Assembly (NCBI GenBank): GCA_902787715.1
Contig: CADAHQ010000001.1
Location: forward strand, 248,001 to 312,000
Source of the DNA: an uncultured Lachnospiraceae bacterium
Lineage (GTDB): Bacteria > Bacillota > Clostridia > Lachnospirales > Lachnospiraceae
Direction: 5' to 3'
Length of the DNA: 64,000 bases
Position numbers and translations under genes: made by a program. The notes beneath the pieces were generated by a model. That model searched no databases and was not told the DNA's origin. It saw nothing but the letters and a program-made list of their open reading frames with translations. The stretch's first letter is position 1, and each line of letters starts with the position of its first letter. This document shows, in pieces, positions 7,715-16,282 of the stretch.

Positions 7715-10700
7715 CTACGAGAAAATCTCGATGAGCTCCTGCTTTGTCAGCTTTCCGATCAGATCCTCCTGCTTCTCGATTACAGCTTCGGCGAGACGCT
7801 GCTTCTTCTGCTGCAGCCGGTAAATCTTCTCCTCGATGGTGCCCTTCGTAAGAAGCTTAATGACATGCACATTGCGGGTCTGGCCGATGCGGTAGCAACG
7901 GTCCGTCGCCTGGTCTTCCACCGCGGGATTCCACCAGGGATCCACGTGGATAACCATGTCGGCTCCGATGAGGTTTAAGCCCGTGCCGCCGGCCTTTAAG
8001 GAGATCAGGAAGACATCGTGAGTGCCTTCGTTAAACTGCTTTACGTAACTGCTGCGGTCCGCAACCTTCGTGTCGCCGCGGATGCAGAAATAACCGATGT
8101 TGCGGTCAACAAGCTCCTTCTCAATCAAATCAAGCATGGACGTAAACTGGGAGAACACCAGCGTCCGGTGTCCCGCAGCGATAGCCTGGGAAAGCAAATC
8201 CATCAAAATGTCCATCTTCGCGCTGTCGCCGTCGTAGTTGTCCATGAAGGTGGACGGATGGCAGCAAATCTGGCGAAGCCGCATGAGGGCGCTTAAGATG
8301 CGCACGCGGTTCTCCGGAATGTCCGCAGCATCCTCCTCGTCGATATGCAGCTCTCCGCGGTAGTGCTCCAGGTAAGCCGCATACAGCTTCTTCTGGCGGT
8401 CCGAAAGATCCACGAGAATCTTCTCCTCGGTCTTCTCCGGAAGATCGGAAAGCACGTCCTGCTTCATGCGCCGCAAGATGTACGGCTGGATGCGCAAATT
8501 CAGCTGGGTAAGCATTCCCGGGTCTTTGTTCATGATGGGCTTCTCGTACTCGTTGACGAATTTCGAGTGGGTGAAGAGGTATCCCGGCATCACGAAATCA
8601 AAGATGGACCAGATCTCCGAGAGGGAGTTCTCAATCGGCGTACCTGTGAGGGCAAACCGCGTCTCGGTCTTTAGGTTCTTAACGCTCTGGGCGTTCATGG
8701 ACGCGCTGTTTTTGATATTCTGCGCCTCGTCGATGATAACCGCGGAAAATTCCATATCCTTGTAGCACGGAAGGTCTCTTCGGATCAGCGGATAGGAAGT
8801 AATCAACACATCCGCCTTGCTCTCCGCCACGATTCTTCTGCGCTCCTCCGGGGTTCCGCATACGATGTCGCAGGACATAAACGGCGCAAAATTCTCGAAC
8901 TCATCCTTCCAGTTGTACATCAAAGACGTGGGACAAACAACCATGCGGCGGCTGTTCTTCGGAAGCGTCGCAAGGTACATAATCGCCTGAAGGGTCTTTC
9001 CGAGACCCATATCGTCGGCAAGAATACCGCCCATATGGTGGCTTGCAAGATTGCACATCCACGAGAAGCCCGCCATCTGGTACGAACGCACCTCGGCGGT
9101 GATTCCCTCGGGACGGTCAAGAAGTGGCGGATTGTTCAGTTCCTTGATCAAATCGTAGATCGCGTCGTCAATCTTATGCTCCGCGCCCATGTGCGAAAGC
9201 ATCTGCGTCAGGTAGTTCGCCTGCGCGCGGTCCACTACCACGCCGTCCTCGCGGATCATCTGGGTGGATCCCGTGAGGGAGCGGATGAATTGGACAGACT
9301 CCTGCATGGCCGCCGAATCCAGCATGAGGAAATTGCCGTCCTTCATGCGGTAATATTTCTTCTTAAGCTTAATCGAGCGGAAGATCTCCGCCAATTCCTT
9401 CCTCGGAACATCGTCGTAGGACACATCCAGCGTTAAGTAGTCCTCGTCGGACTTCATATGCACGCCGTAGGTCACTCTCTCGCCCTTGTTGATGCGAAGC
9501 GAGCGGAAGGAATCGGAATACATGAGGGCGCAAATGGTCTCCAAACCGTCGCGGTTGCCGGAGATGAAATCGAAAATCTTCTCGATGTCTCGAAGCAGAT
9601 AATAGCCGCTGTGGGTCTCGAAGCCCAGGTCCTTGAGTTTATTCAGAATGGCCTGCTCTGCCTCCTTGTCGCGCACCAGAATAATCTTGTGGGTGTCGGG
9701 CTCTGAGAAGCTGTTAAAGCGGTATTCGCCGTAGGTGAAGAAAAGCTCGCCGCGGATGTCCATGTTGACATAATCCAGGTACAGTGTCGCGGACAGCGGG
9801 TACGTTAGGTACCGCTCCTGCAGCACCGCAGGAATCTCCATGCTCATGGTGTTGCTGAGCTTCGGAAGCACTTCCTCCAAGAAGCGCTTGGCGTATTCGC
9901 CGCGGAAGGTGATGGAACGGTTGTCGCGGGATAAGCTGTTGTAAATCGGCAGATAATTCTTTGTAAAAGAGGTGGTCGGGTGATAAATCACCAGATCATA
10001 AAGGAGCAAGCTGCCGTCGGCCGCCATGGGGAAGACGCGGGAATTGTCCGCGTAGCCGATGGAAACATAGTCCTCGTCGGCATCGATATCGTAGGAAATG
10101 TAAGGGTTCGTATCCCTAAACGTCACGGACTCCAGCATCCGATTGTTGATGACTAAAGAGAAGGAATCGCTTCCGAGGCGCCGCAGAACCTCCAGGAACA
10201 TCCCCTTTGTCAGCATAATCTCGTTTTTCTGGAACACCGACTTTTCGCCGACGATGCCGAACCGCTCCTCCAGGTCGCTGACCTCGCAGAGATAGTCAAT
10301 CACCCGCGCCGAGGATTCGTCGAAATCGCAGATGTCGCTTCGATACGTAAAATTCTTCCCGAGCGTAAAATTCTGCCCGTTCCGGACGGCCTCCAGCATC
10401 TTCTTTACGGACTGCACCTTGTAGCAACGTCCGACGCCCATGGAGATGCGCAGAGCGACACAATCCCCCGGCTGCCGGAGGATGCCGTGGTAATAGAACG
10501 TGGGCTCGAGGTGCGCCGTCTCCTTGCAGGCGACGCCGGACTCCAACTCCGTGTAGTAGTCGAGAATCTGCCCGTTGCGCTGCTCTTCCGCCGTGAGCTC
10601 CGCATTTTGCTTCGTGGTGCGCTCAAACTGCCCGAGGAACAGAAGGGATGCGATGATGTGCTTGCAGATGCCGCTGTTCTTCTGAAGGTTCGCGCAGGTA

Positions 10701-10909
10701 CAGCTGCAGGACAGGGATTCGCCGAGGCGGACCGTCACCTTGTAGTTGTAATTGCCCTTGACGGTAAACTGAAAAACGGTCTTGTCCTTGGATGCCACCG
10801 CATGGGTTACACGACCGTTCTTATAATACGAAAAGCCATCCGCATAGACTTCGTCACTCTGCGCATAGCTCTTGATAAATGTCTTATTGAGAAAATTCCT
10901 AAATTCCAA
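7715..10909 (-). CDS. SWIM zinc-finger SNF2-family ATPase/helicase
   Basis: 1064 aa. An N-terminal SWIM zinc finger (CSCTCANLQKNSGICKH, C68/C70...C82, H84) is followed by a long bacterial SNF2-associated region and a C-terminal SNF2 motor: Walker A ILADDMGLGKTLQ near residue 620, Walker B as IIDEAQN (DEAQ rather than DEAH), and motif VI ATDRCYRIGQTRNVHV. Such proteins are ATP-driven translocases on double-stranded DNA; the bacterial role is poorly defined. The TTG start at 10909 lies 11 nt inside the 3' end of scpB, with GAGGAAG just upstream, so translation is coupled to the condensin subunit genes. That suggests, but does not prove, a link to chromosome maintenance. Confidence 0.92.
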   Translation of the reverse strand: MEFRNFLNKTFIKSYAQSDEVYADGFSYYKNGRVTHAVASKDKTVFQFTVKGNYNYKVTVRLGESLSCSCTCANLQKNSGICKHIIASLLFLGQFERTTKQNAELTAEEQRNGQILDYYTELESGVACKETAHLEPTFYYHGILRQPGDCVALRISMGVGRCYKVQSVKKMLEAVRNGQNFTLGKNFTYRSDICDFDESSARVIDYLCEVSDLEERFGIVGEKSVFQKNEIMLTKGMFLEVLRRLGSDSFSLVINNRMLESVTFRDTNPYISYDIDADEDYVSIGYADNSRVFPMAADGSLLLYDLVIYHPTTSFTKNYLPIYNSLSRDNRSITFRGEYAKRFLEEVLPKLSNTMSMEIPAVLQERYLTYPLSATLYLDYVNMDIRGELFFTYGEYRFNSFSEPDTHKIILVRDKEAEQAILNKLKDLGFETHSGYYLLRDIEKIFDFISGNRDGLETICALMYSDSFRSLRINKGERVTYGVHMKSDEDYLTLDVSYDDVPRKELAEIFRSIKLKKKYYRMKDGNFLMLDSAAMQESVQFIRSLTGSTQMIREDGVVVDRAQANYLTQMLSHMGAEHKIDDAIYDLIKELNNPPLLDRPEGITAEVRSYQMAGFSWMCNLASHHMGGILADDMGLGKTLQAIMYLATLPKNSRRMVVCPTSLMYNWKDEFENFAPFMSCDIVCGTPEERRRIVAESKADVLITSYPLIRRDLPCYKDMEFSAVIIDEAQNIKNSASMNAQSVKNLKTETRFALTGTPIENSLSEIWSIFDFVMPGYLFTHSKFVNEYEKPIMNKDPGMLTQLNLRIQPYILRRMKQDVLSDLPEKTEEKILVDLSDRQKKLYAAYLEHYRGELHIDEEDAADIPENRVRILSALMRLRQICCHPSTFMDNYDGDSAKMDILMDLLSQAIAAGHRTLVFSQFTSMLDLIEKELVDRNIGYFCIRGDTKVADRSSYVKQFNEGTHDVFLISLKAGGTGLNLIGADMVIHVDPWWNPAVEDQATDRCYRIGQTRNVHVIKLLTKGTIEEKIYRLQQKKQRLAEAVIEKQEDLIGKLTKQELIEIFS

Positions 10910-11462
10910 TCTCGGCTTCCTCTTCTGCTTCCTGCTTGAATTCCTCTACCATCTCCTTGCTGATGTAAGGCAGTTCATCCAGTGAAGTGACTCCGAAGCT
11001 GCGAAGGAAATCATCCGTAGTACCGAAGACAATCGGCCTGCCGGGCGCTTCCAGCCGCCCCAGTTCGCAAATCAGATGGTATTCCAACAATTTGTTGATC
11101 GTAAAATCGCTGTTGACGCCGCGAATCGCCTCGATGTCCGCGCGTGTCACCGGTTGCTTGTAAGCAACAATGGCGAGGGTCTCCAGCATGACATCCGTCA
11201 GCACATGTTTCTTCGGAACGTGGCACAACCGGATCAAATCCTCGTAGCAGGAAGGCTTGGTGCACATCTGAAGTTTCGTGCCGACCCTTGTAACCATGAT
11301 CCCGCGGTCCTCCCGCTCGCACTCTGCAGCGAGCGCTTCCGCGATCTCATTCACCTCATCCGTTGTGAGGGAAAGTGCAGTGGCAATGGCCTCTGTCTCC
11401 ACGGCGTCTCCCATGGTGAACAGGATGCCCTCAACCGCCGCTTTTTTCTTTTCGTCTATCAC
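10899..11462 (-). CDS. scpB: Segregation and condensation protein B
   Basis: 187 aa, a normal length. It shows the winged-helix kleisin-partner sequence (MLETLAIVAYKQPVTRADIEAIRG, split here as TLAIVAYKQPVTRADIEAIR) followed by INKLLEYHLICELGRLEAPG. ScpB dimers bind ScpA and regulate the SMC ATPase in chromosome condensation. It starts at a GTG (11462) with GGGGGA upstream, 16 nt after scpA, and overlaps the SNF2 gene by 11 nt. Confidence 0.95.
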   Translation of the reverse strand: MIDEKKKAAVEGILFTMGDAVETEAIATALSLTTDEVNEIAEALAAECEREDRGIMVTRVGTKLQMCTKPSCYEDLIRLCHVPKKHVLTDVMLETLAIVAYKQPVTRADIEAIRGVNSDFTINKLLEYHLICELGRLEAPGRPIVFGTTDDFLRSFGVTSLDELPYISKEMVEEFKQEAEEEAEIGI

Positions 11463-11478
11463 CGTCTCTCGTCCCCCG

Positions 11479-12246
11479 TTATGCGAATTGCTCGATCTCT
11501 ACAAACTTGTCCGCGACATAATCAATCTCGAAGTCATCGAAAAGGCGGTTCTGTTTGATAAACATGCATCCGAGATGAATCAATTCAAGGATGCCAAGGA
11601 AGGTGACGATAATCTCAATCCGGTCACGCGCCGTAGCTAAAAGCGTACGGAACGAAAAATGCCGGTGCGCAATGCCGTATTCCTGAATCTTCCGGACCTT
11701 CTCCGAGAAGTTGATCTCCTCCTTCTCGATGCGGCCGAATTTGCTACGAATCGGATCCACGCGATCCTCGCGGCGCTTCATAATCTCCTGGAAAATGCGG
11801 TTCAATTCGGAAATCGGCATGTCGCCGATGACATCCTCCGCGGAAACCTCCTCACGGTATTCCGCAACCTCCGCCGGCAGCGACTCGCTGCGGTACAAAT
11901 GCTTCGCTGCATCCACCTGGCGGTCCTTGAGGGTAACCGATGCGTATTGATACATCTTGTGCTCCAAAAGCCGCTCCACAAGCTCGGCTCTGGGGTCTTC
12001 CTCCTCCTCGGCAGCAGGGGCCGGCAGAAGCATCTGCGACTTGATCTTCAGAAGATACGCCGCCATCACCAAAAACTCGCTGATGTTGTCCATCTGCAGC
12101 TTCTGCATCTGCGATACGTACTCCATGTACTGATCCGTAATCATGGCGATCGGAATGTCGTAGATATTCACTTTGTTCTTTTCAATCAGGTGGATCAGCA
12201 GATCCAACGGCCCCTCAAAGGCCTCCAGCGAAAAAGAAATGTCCAT
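11479..12246 (-). CDS. scpA: Segregation and condensation protein A (kleisin)
   Basis: 255 aa. The N terminus FSLEAFEGPLDLLIHLIEKN is the ScpA signature, and the C terminus is the winged-helix region that contacts the SMC head (LLATARDRIEIIVTFLGILE). It bridges the SMC dimer in the bacterial condensin. The ATG lies 1 nt after the metallophosphoesterase stop, so it is co-transcribed from the promoter at 13137-13165. Confidence 0.95.
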   Translation of the reverse strand: MDISFSLEAFEGPLDLLIHLIEKNKVNIYDIPIAMITDQYMEYVSQMQKLQMDNISEFLVMAAYLLKIKSQMLLPAPAAEEEEDPRAELVERLLEHKMYQYASVTLKDRQVDAAKHLYRSESLPAEVAEYREEVSAEDVIGDMPISELNRIFQEIMKRREDRVDPIRSKFGRIEKEEINFSEKVRKIQEYGIAHRHFSFRTLLATARDRIEIIVTFLGILELIHLGCMFIKQNRLFDDFEIDYVADKFVEIEQFA

Positions 12247-12247
12247 T

Positions 12248-13102
12248 CTAACGCTCCTTTCGATCTAACCGCAGCAACAACACCTGCGGGCGGTTGTAAA
12301 CCCGCAGCGGCGGAAAATGCGTCCCCAGTCCCCGGGAGACAACCATCTGCACCGAACCGCTTTGAAACACACCGGCGTCGTGTTTCGGAAAAAGCTCCAT
12401 CTGCGGAGAAATCACGCCTCCGACAAAGGGAAGGCGGATGATACCGCCGTGAACATGACCGGCGACCGTAAGCTCCGCGCCATACGCACAATAGGCCGGA
12501 AAATAATACGGTGTATGGGCTAAAAGAATCTGAAAGCGACCTTCCGGTCTCGGTACAACCTGCGCGATGCCCTCCTCCGTGAGTGCCATGTCGCGGCCGC
12601 GCTTCGTGTAACATTCCGGCGGAAGCGTAAGTCCCGAGATGCAATATCCGGAGGACGGAAAGCAGGTCTCATTGTCCAGAATATGCACATTCGGTGCAGC
12701 GATTCGCTGTAGGAATGCGGCGTACTCCTCCGGGCGCTTTGCGCGGAACCCAATCTCATGGTTTCCGAGGCTTATGTACGTCGGAATCCCCCGGGCCGAA
12801 AGCCCGTGCAGAAGCTCCTCCGCACTGTCATACACACCGCCCGAGCCAATCACCAAATCTCCGGGAATCAGCACAAGCTGCGGCGCCTGCGCGTCGATGC
12901 AGGCAAGAAGCCTTTCGTTATTTTTTCCGAAGCGGTGATTGTGAAGGTCGGAAATCACCGTGATGCGTTCCGGCAGATCCGCAGGTGCATCCGCGGGAAC
13001 GGAAATTACTTCCGTCTCCGACGAGAGCGAATTCTGGGCCCAGAACTGGTAACCGACCACCAGACACACAAGCAATAAGGCAATGAGCAGATACCAAATC
13101 AT
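12248..13102 (-). CDS. Membrane-anchored metallophosphoesterase
   Basis: 284 aa with the chosen start. A single N-terminal hydrophobic segment (MIWYLLIALLLVCLVVGYQF) is followed by a calcineurin-like phosphoesterase: ITVISDLHNHRFG, IPGDLVIGSG, YISLGNHEIG and VAGHVHGGIIRLP supply the metal-binding Asp, His and Asn residues. It resembles the YaeI/YkuE group, which acts on the membrane surface on lipid-linked or peptidoglycan-related substrates; the substrate here is unknown. The reading frame is open up to 13147, but the promoter -10 box lies at 13137-13142. The ATG at 13102 has ACGGAG six bases upstream, so it is preferred. It is the first gene of the scpA-scpB-SNF2 operon. Confidence 0.9.
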   Translation of the reverse strand: MIWYLLIALLLVCLVVGYQFWAQNSLSSETEVISVPADAPADLPERITVISDLHNHRFGKNNERLLACIDAQAPQLVLIPGDLVIGSGGVYDSAEELLHGLSARGIPTYISLGNHEIGFRAKRPEEYAAFLQRIAAPNVHILDNETCFPSSGYCISGLTLPPECYTKRGRDMALTEEGIAQVVPRPEGRFQILLAHTPYYFPAYCAYGAELTVAGHVHGGIIRLPFVGGVISPQMELFPKHDAGVFQSGSVQMVVSRGLGTHFPPLRVYNRPQVLLLRLDRKER

Positions 13103-13136
13103 AAACATCTCCGTAGCACAAACCCATATCATGTAA

Positions 13137-13165
13137 ATTATAAACAATAACTATGATTTTGTCAA
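13137..13165 (-). promoter_or_regulatory. Consensus sigma-A promoter for the scpAB operon
   Basis: Minus strand: perfect -35 TTGACA (13160-13165), 17-bp spacer, perfect -10 TATAAT (13137-13142). Confidence 0.92.
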
Positions 13166-13215
13166 CAAGATATAGGCAAACGAGGCAAAAACACCACAAG
13201 AATTTGTGGTTAACT

Positions 13216-13261
13216 CGCAAAAAAACTGCCGCCCGACCGGCTTACACCGGAGCGACAGTTT
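13216..13261 (-). terminator. Intrinsic terminator of deoA
   Basis: Minus-strand RNA: AAACTGTCGC (13252-13261) pairs with GCGGCAGTTT (13223-13232) with one mismatch, enclosing an inner CCGG/CCGG helix, and is followed by a run of T. It lies about 85 nt after the deoA stop. Confidence 0.8.
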
Positions 13262-13346
13262 CCGTATTCGTAATTTACCGTTGTATCGGGATTGTTTTGT
13301 CTGCGAAAAGCCTCTTCCGCCGGTTTTATCTTCCGCATTTTGCGCA

Positions 13347-14675
13347 TCAGGAAAGGGCGTGGTACCCCTTCTCATCCACATAGCCGTACACGGGAACCAC
13401 CGCGGGAACCGCGTTGGCCGAAAACTTGTAAGCGGCAAGAAACCGTTCCCTCGCTGCGGAAAGGGCTTCTTTCCGGTTCGCATAGAGGGTGCCGATGACA
13501 TCGCCCTTTGCGACGAAATCGCCGACTTTTTTGTATACCGAAAGGCCCACCAAAGGATCGACGGCGTCCTCCTTCCTCTCTCTTCCTGCTCCGAGAAGAA
13601 GGGCTGCCATACCGACCTCCTCGGCATTTACCGAGGCGACATATCCTGCCGTCTCCGCCTTGACATCCAAAGAGAAGGAAGCCTTCGGCATCTTCTCCGG
13701 ATGCTCGATGTAGGAAGCATCGCCGCCCTGGCGCTCTACAAGCTCGCAGAGCTTACGGAAGGCCGAGCCATCGGCGATTGCCTTACGCACCATGCAAACC
13801 GCCTCCTCGCGGTCTTTTGCAATGCCGCAGCCCACCAGCATAAACGAAGCGAGGGTCTCGCATACATACGTAAGCTCCGGGTCGCCTTTCCCGTGGAGAA
13901 CCGCAATCGCTTCCTCCACCTCGGTCCAGTTGCCCACAGCGGTTCCCAGCACCTGGTTCATGTCCGTGATTACGGCGTAGGTTTTGCGGCCACAGTTATT
14001 TCCGATGCGAACCATGGTCTCCGCCAAAGCGCAGGAGTCCTCAAAAGACTTCATGAAAGCACCGCTTCCCGTCTTAACGTCAAGAACAATCACATCCGCG
14101 CCGGCCGCCAGCTTCTTGCTCATGATGCTGGAGGCAATCAGCGAAAGGTTGTCCACCGTAGCCGTCACATCCCGAAGCGCATACAGTTTCTTGTCCGCCG
14201 GCGCAAGGTTAGCGCTCTGTCCCGCCACCGCCAGCTTCATCTCGTTGACATTTTTTATAAACAAGTCGGCCGGAACCGTGGTCGCAAACCCCGGAATGCT
14301 CTCAAGCTTATCGATGGTTCCTCCGGTGTGCCCTAAGCCCCGCCCGGACATCTTCGCAACGGGAACGCCCAGAGACGCCACAACAGGCGCCACAACAAGC
14401 GTCGTCTTGTCTCCGACGCCGCCTGTGGAATGCTTGTCCGCCTTCTTCCCGTGGATCGCCGAAAGGTCCAGCATATCGCCGCTTCGCGCCATCTCCATGG
14501 TAAGGGTCGCGGTCTCCCGCTCATTGAGCCCCTTTAAGCAAATCGCCATCAGAAGCGCCGAGACCTGATAGTCCGGGATCTCCCCTGTGGTAAAGCCCTT
14601 GATCCAGAAGGCAATCTCCGCATCGGTAAGCTCTTCGCCGTGCTTCTTTTTCGTAATCAAATCATACATCCGCAT
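13347..14675 (-). CDS. deoA: Pyrimidine-nucleoside (thymidine) phosphorylase
   Basis: 442 aa. It has the family's N-terminal helical domain (MYDLITKKKHGEELTDAEI) and the phosphate-binding loop KADKHSTGGVGDKTTLVVAP, then MSGRGLGHTGGTIDKLESIPG. It reversibly splits thymidine, deoxyuridine or uridine with phosphate to the base and (deoxy)ribose-1-phosphate for nucleoside salvage. The length fits Pdp-type enzymes. The ATG at 14675 has GGAGGAGGG eight to nine bases upstream. It is monocistronic, with its own promoter (14708-14736) and terminator. Confidence 0.94.
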   Translation of the reverse strand: MRMYDLITKKKHGEELTDAEIAFWIKGFTTGEIPDYQVSALLMAICLKGLNERETATLTMEMARSGDMLDLSAIHGKKADKHSTGGVGDKTTLVVAPVVASLGVPVAKMSGRGLGHTGGTIDKLESIPGFATTVPADLFIKNVNEMKLAVAGQSANLAPADKKLYALRDVTATVDNLSLIASSIMSKKLAAGADVIVLDVKTGSGAFMKSFEDSCALAETMVRIGNNCGRKTYAVITDMNQVLGTAVGNWTEVEEAIAVLHGKGDPELTYVCETLASFMLVGCGIAKDREEAVCMVRKAIADGSAFRKLCELVERQGGDASYIEHPEKMPKASFSLDVKAETAGYVASVNAEEVGMAALLLGAGRERKEDAVDPLVGLSVYKKVGDFVAKGDVIGTLYANRKEALSAARERFLAAYKFSANAVPAVVPVYGYVDEKGYHALS

Positions 14676-14707
14676 AGTGTCTTCCCTCCTCCTTCGCTTC
14701 TTCTTTC

Positions 14708-14736
14708 AGTTTATCGGAAAATGCACAAAAGTGCAA
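14708..14736 (-). promoter_or_regulatory. Probable deoA promoter, spacer carries the repeated decamer
   Basis: Minus strand: -35 TTGCAC (14731-14736), 17-bp spacer, -10 TAAACT (14708-14713). The spacer contains TGCATTTTCCG, a copy of the recurrent CGGAAAATGC motif. A related half copy (GTGCATTTTCTG on the plus strand) lies at about 14756. Confidence 0.6.
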
Positions 14737-14798
14737 CACCTTCCGACGTAACGGGGTGCATTTTCTGCAGCTGATTCTTCCCCGGGTAAAGCGCAGCT

Positions 14799-14825
14799 AA
14801 GCCCGGACATTCGCTGCCCGGGCTT
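14799..14825 (-). terminator. Inverted repeat after the aminotransferase gene
   Basis: AAGCCCGG (14799-14806) pairs with CCGGGCTT (14818-14825), 26 nt past the aminotransferase stop. There is no T-run on the minus-strand side, so termination is only possible. Confidence 0.45.
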
Positions 14826-14850
14826 TGCTTACGATTGTCTTTTTTGATTA

Positions 14851-16050
14851 TTATTTCAGACTCTTAAGGAACTTCTCGATGCGGTCCAGACCCTTGGCAA
14901 TCTGCTCCATGCTGATGGCGTAGGAAAGACGGATGTGGTCATCTGCGCCGAAATCCGCACACGGGATGACTGCGGTCTGATACTCTTCGATGAGAATCTT
15001 CGCAAGGTTCGCTACCGTGCCTACCGTCTCACCGTTGTGCTTCATGGAAAGCGCTTCCGACACGTTGACGAAGACATAGAACGCTCCCTTCGGAACAAGG
15101 GCGCTGACATGCGGCATCTTCGCGATGCGGCCGCTCATGTATACACGACGCTTGTCAAACTCATTGCGCATTGCCAGAATGGACTCCTGAGGACCGTTGA
15201 GCGCCTCGATGGACGCATACTGGGCAATGGAGTTCGGATTGGACGTCTGGTGGGACTGGATGCTGGCCATGACCTTGGCAACCGGCAGCGGTGCTCCCGT
15301 GTAGCCGATTCTCCAGCCGGTCATCGCATAAGCCTTCGCCATACCGTTGCAGGTAATGGTGTGGGCGTAAATATCATCGCCCAGGGATGCGATGCTCACC
15401 TGCTCGGTTCCGTCGTACACCAGAACCTCATAAATCTCATCGGAGACAACGTAGATATCCTTCTCCACGATAACCTTGGCAAGGGCCTTAAGCTCATCCT
15501 TGGTGTATACCATACCCGTAGGATTGTTCGGAGAGTTTAGAATCAACGCCTTTGTCTTCTCGTTGCAGGCGTTTGCAAGCTGCTCGGGAGTAATCTTGAA
15601 GCTCTGCTCGGCGCTGCATCTTACAAATACCGGAACACCGTCCGCAAGCTTTACAATCTCCGGATAACTGAGCCAGCAGGGGCTCGGAATGATAACCTCA
15701 TCCCCGGGATTGAGAATCGCCTGGAAGATGTTGGCCAGGGCATGCTTTCCTCCGTTGCTTACGACAATCTGCTCCGGCGCATACTCGAGGTGATTGCGCT
15801 CTGCAAACTTCTTGCTGATTGCCTTGCGAAGCTCGGGCATACCGGCTGCAGCGGTGTATTTGGTAAAGCCGCGGTCCAAAGCTTCCACGGCGGAATTGCG
15901 AATGTTTTCGGGGGTATCAAAGTCCGGCTCACCGGCACCGAAACCGACAACGTCGATTCCCTTGGCGCGAAGTTCCTTGGCTTTTGCTGTGATGGCGAGC
16001 GTGGAGGACGGCTTGACGGCCATTCCCTTGACAGACAGTGAAGTAGACAT
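14851..16050 (-). CDS. Class I pyridoxal-phosphate aminotransferase (aspartate type)
   Basis: 399 aa. It matches fold-type I aspartate aminotransferases: GFGAGEPDFDTPENI at the start, YTAAAGMPELRKAI, LNSPNNPTGMVYTKDEL, DEIYEVLVYDG, the PLP lysine in GMAKAYAMTGWRIGY, and IRLSYAISMEQI near the end. It most likely interconverts aspartate and oxaloacetate with glutamate and 2-oxoglutarate, though substrate range in this family is broad. A GTG three codons upstream overlaps the Shine-Dalgarno (AGAGG), so the ATG at 16050 is preferred. A GntR-like operator sits at its transcription start, so it is probably repressor controlled. Confidence 0.92.
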   Translation of the reverse strand: MSTSLSVKGMAVKPSSTLAITAKAKELRAKGIDVVGFGAGEPDFDTPENIRNSAVEALDRGFTKYTAAAGMPELRKAISKKFAERNHLEYAPEQIVVSNGGKHALANIFQAILNPGDEVIIPSPCWLSYPEIVKLADGVPVFVRCSAEQSFKITPEQLANACNEKTKALILNSPNNPTGMVYTKDELKALAKVIVEKDIYVVSDEIYEVLVYDGTEQVSIASLGDDIYAHTITCNGMAKAYAMTGWRIGYTGAPLPVAKVMASIQSHQTSNPNSIAQYASIEALNGPQESILAMRNEFDKRRVYMSGRIAKMPHVSALVPKGAFYVFVNVSEALSMKHNGETVGTVANLAKILIEEYQTAVIPCADFGADDHIRLSYAISMEQIAKGLDRIEKFLKSLK

Positions 16051-16093
16051 TTCGGACACCTCTTTTGCATTTTCTTGCTTGTTTTACACGAAT

Positions 16094-16113
16094 GTTGTAG
16101 ACATGTATACAAC
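16094..16113. promoter_or_regulatory. Near-perfect palindromic operator of GntR type
   Basis: GTTGTAGACATGTATACAAC: ten-base arms with one mismatched pair, lying just downstream of the aminotransferase -10 box. A second, partial copy (GTTGTGTATAC on the minus strand, 16129-16139) lies in the promoter spacer. The TTGTATAC-type arms are like those bound by GntR-family repressors. The regulator gene is not in the window. Confidence 0.65.
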
Positions 16114-16122
16114 ACAAATTGC

Positions 16123-16151
16123 ATTTTAGTATACACAACCGGAAAATGCAA
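16123..16151 (-). promoter_or_regulatory. Aminotransferase promoter
   Basis: Minus strand: -35 TTGCAT (16146-16151), 17-bp spacer, -10 TAAAAT (16123-16128). The -35 box is embedded in TTGCATTTTCCG, a copy of the recurrent decamer. Confidence 0.72.
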
Positions 16152-16231
16152 GCCTTTCTTCGGTTTTTCCCGAAAAATCAGCGTGTTGAACAAAGGGGAT
16201 GGATTTTCCGCGGAGAAATCGGCGGAAATGG

Positions 16232-16264
16232 CAACAAGAAAGAGCCGGACATACATCCGGCTCT
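16232..16264 (-). terminator. Intrinsic terminator of rny
   Basis: Minus-strand RNA: AGAGCCGGA (from 16264-16256), 6-nt loop, TCCGGCTCT (16249-16241), then TTCTTG. It lies 19 nt after the rny stop. Confidence 0.85.
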
Positions 16265-16282
16265 CACGATTTCTTGATTCTG

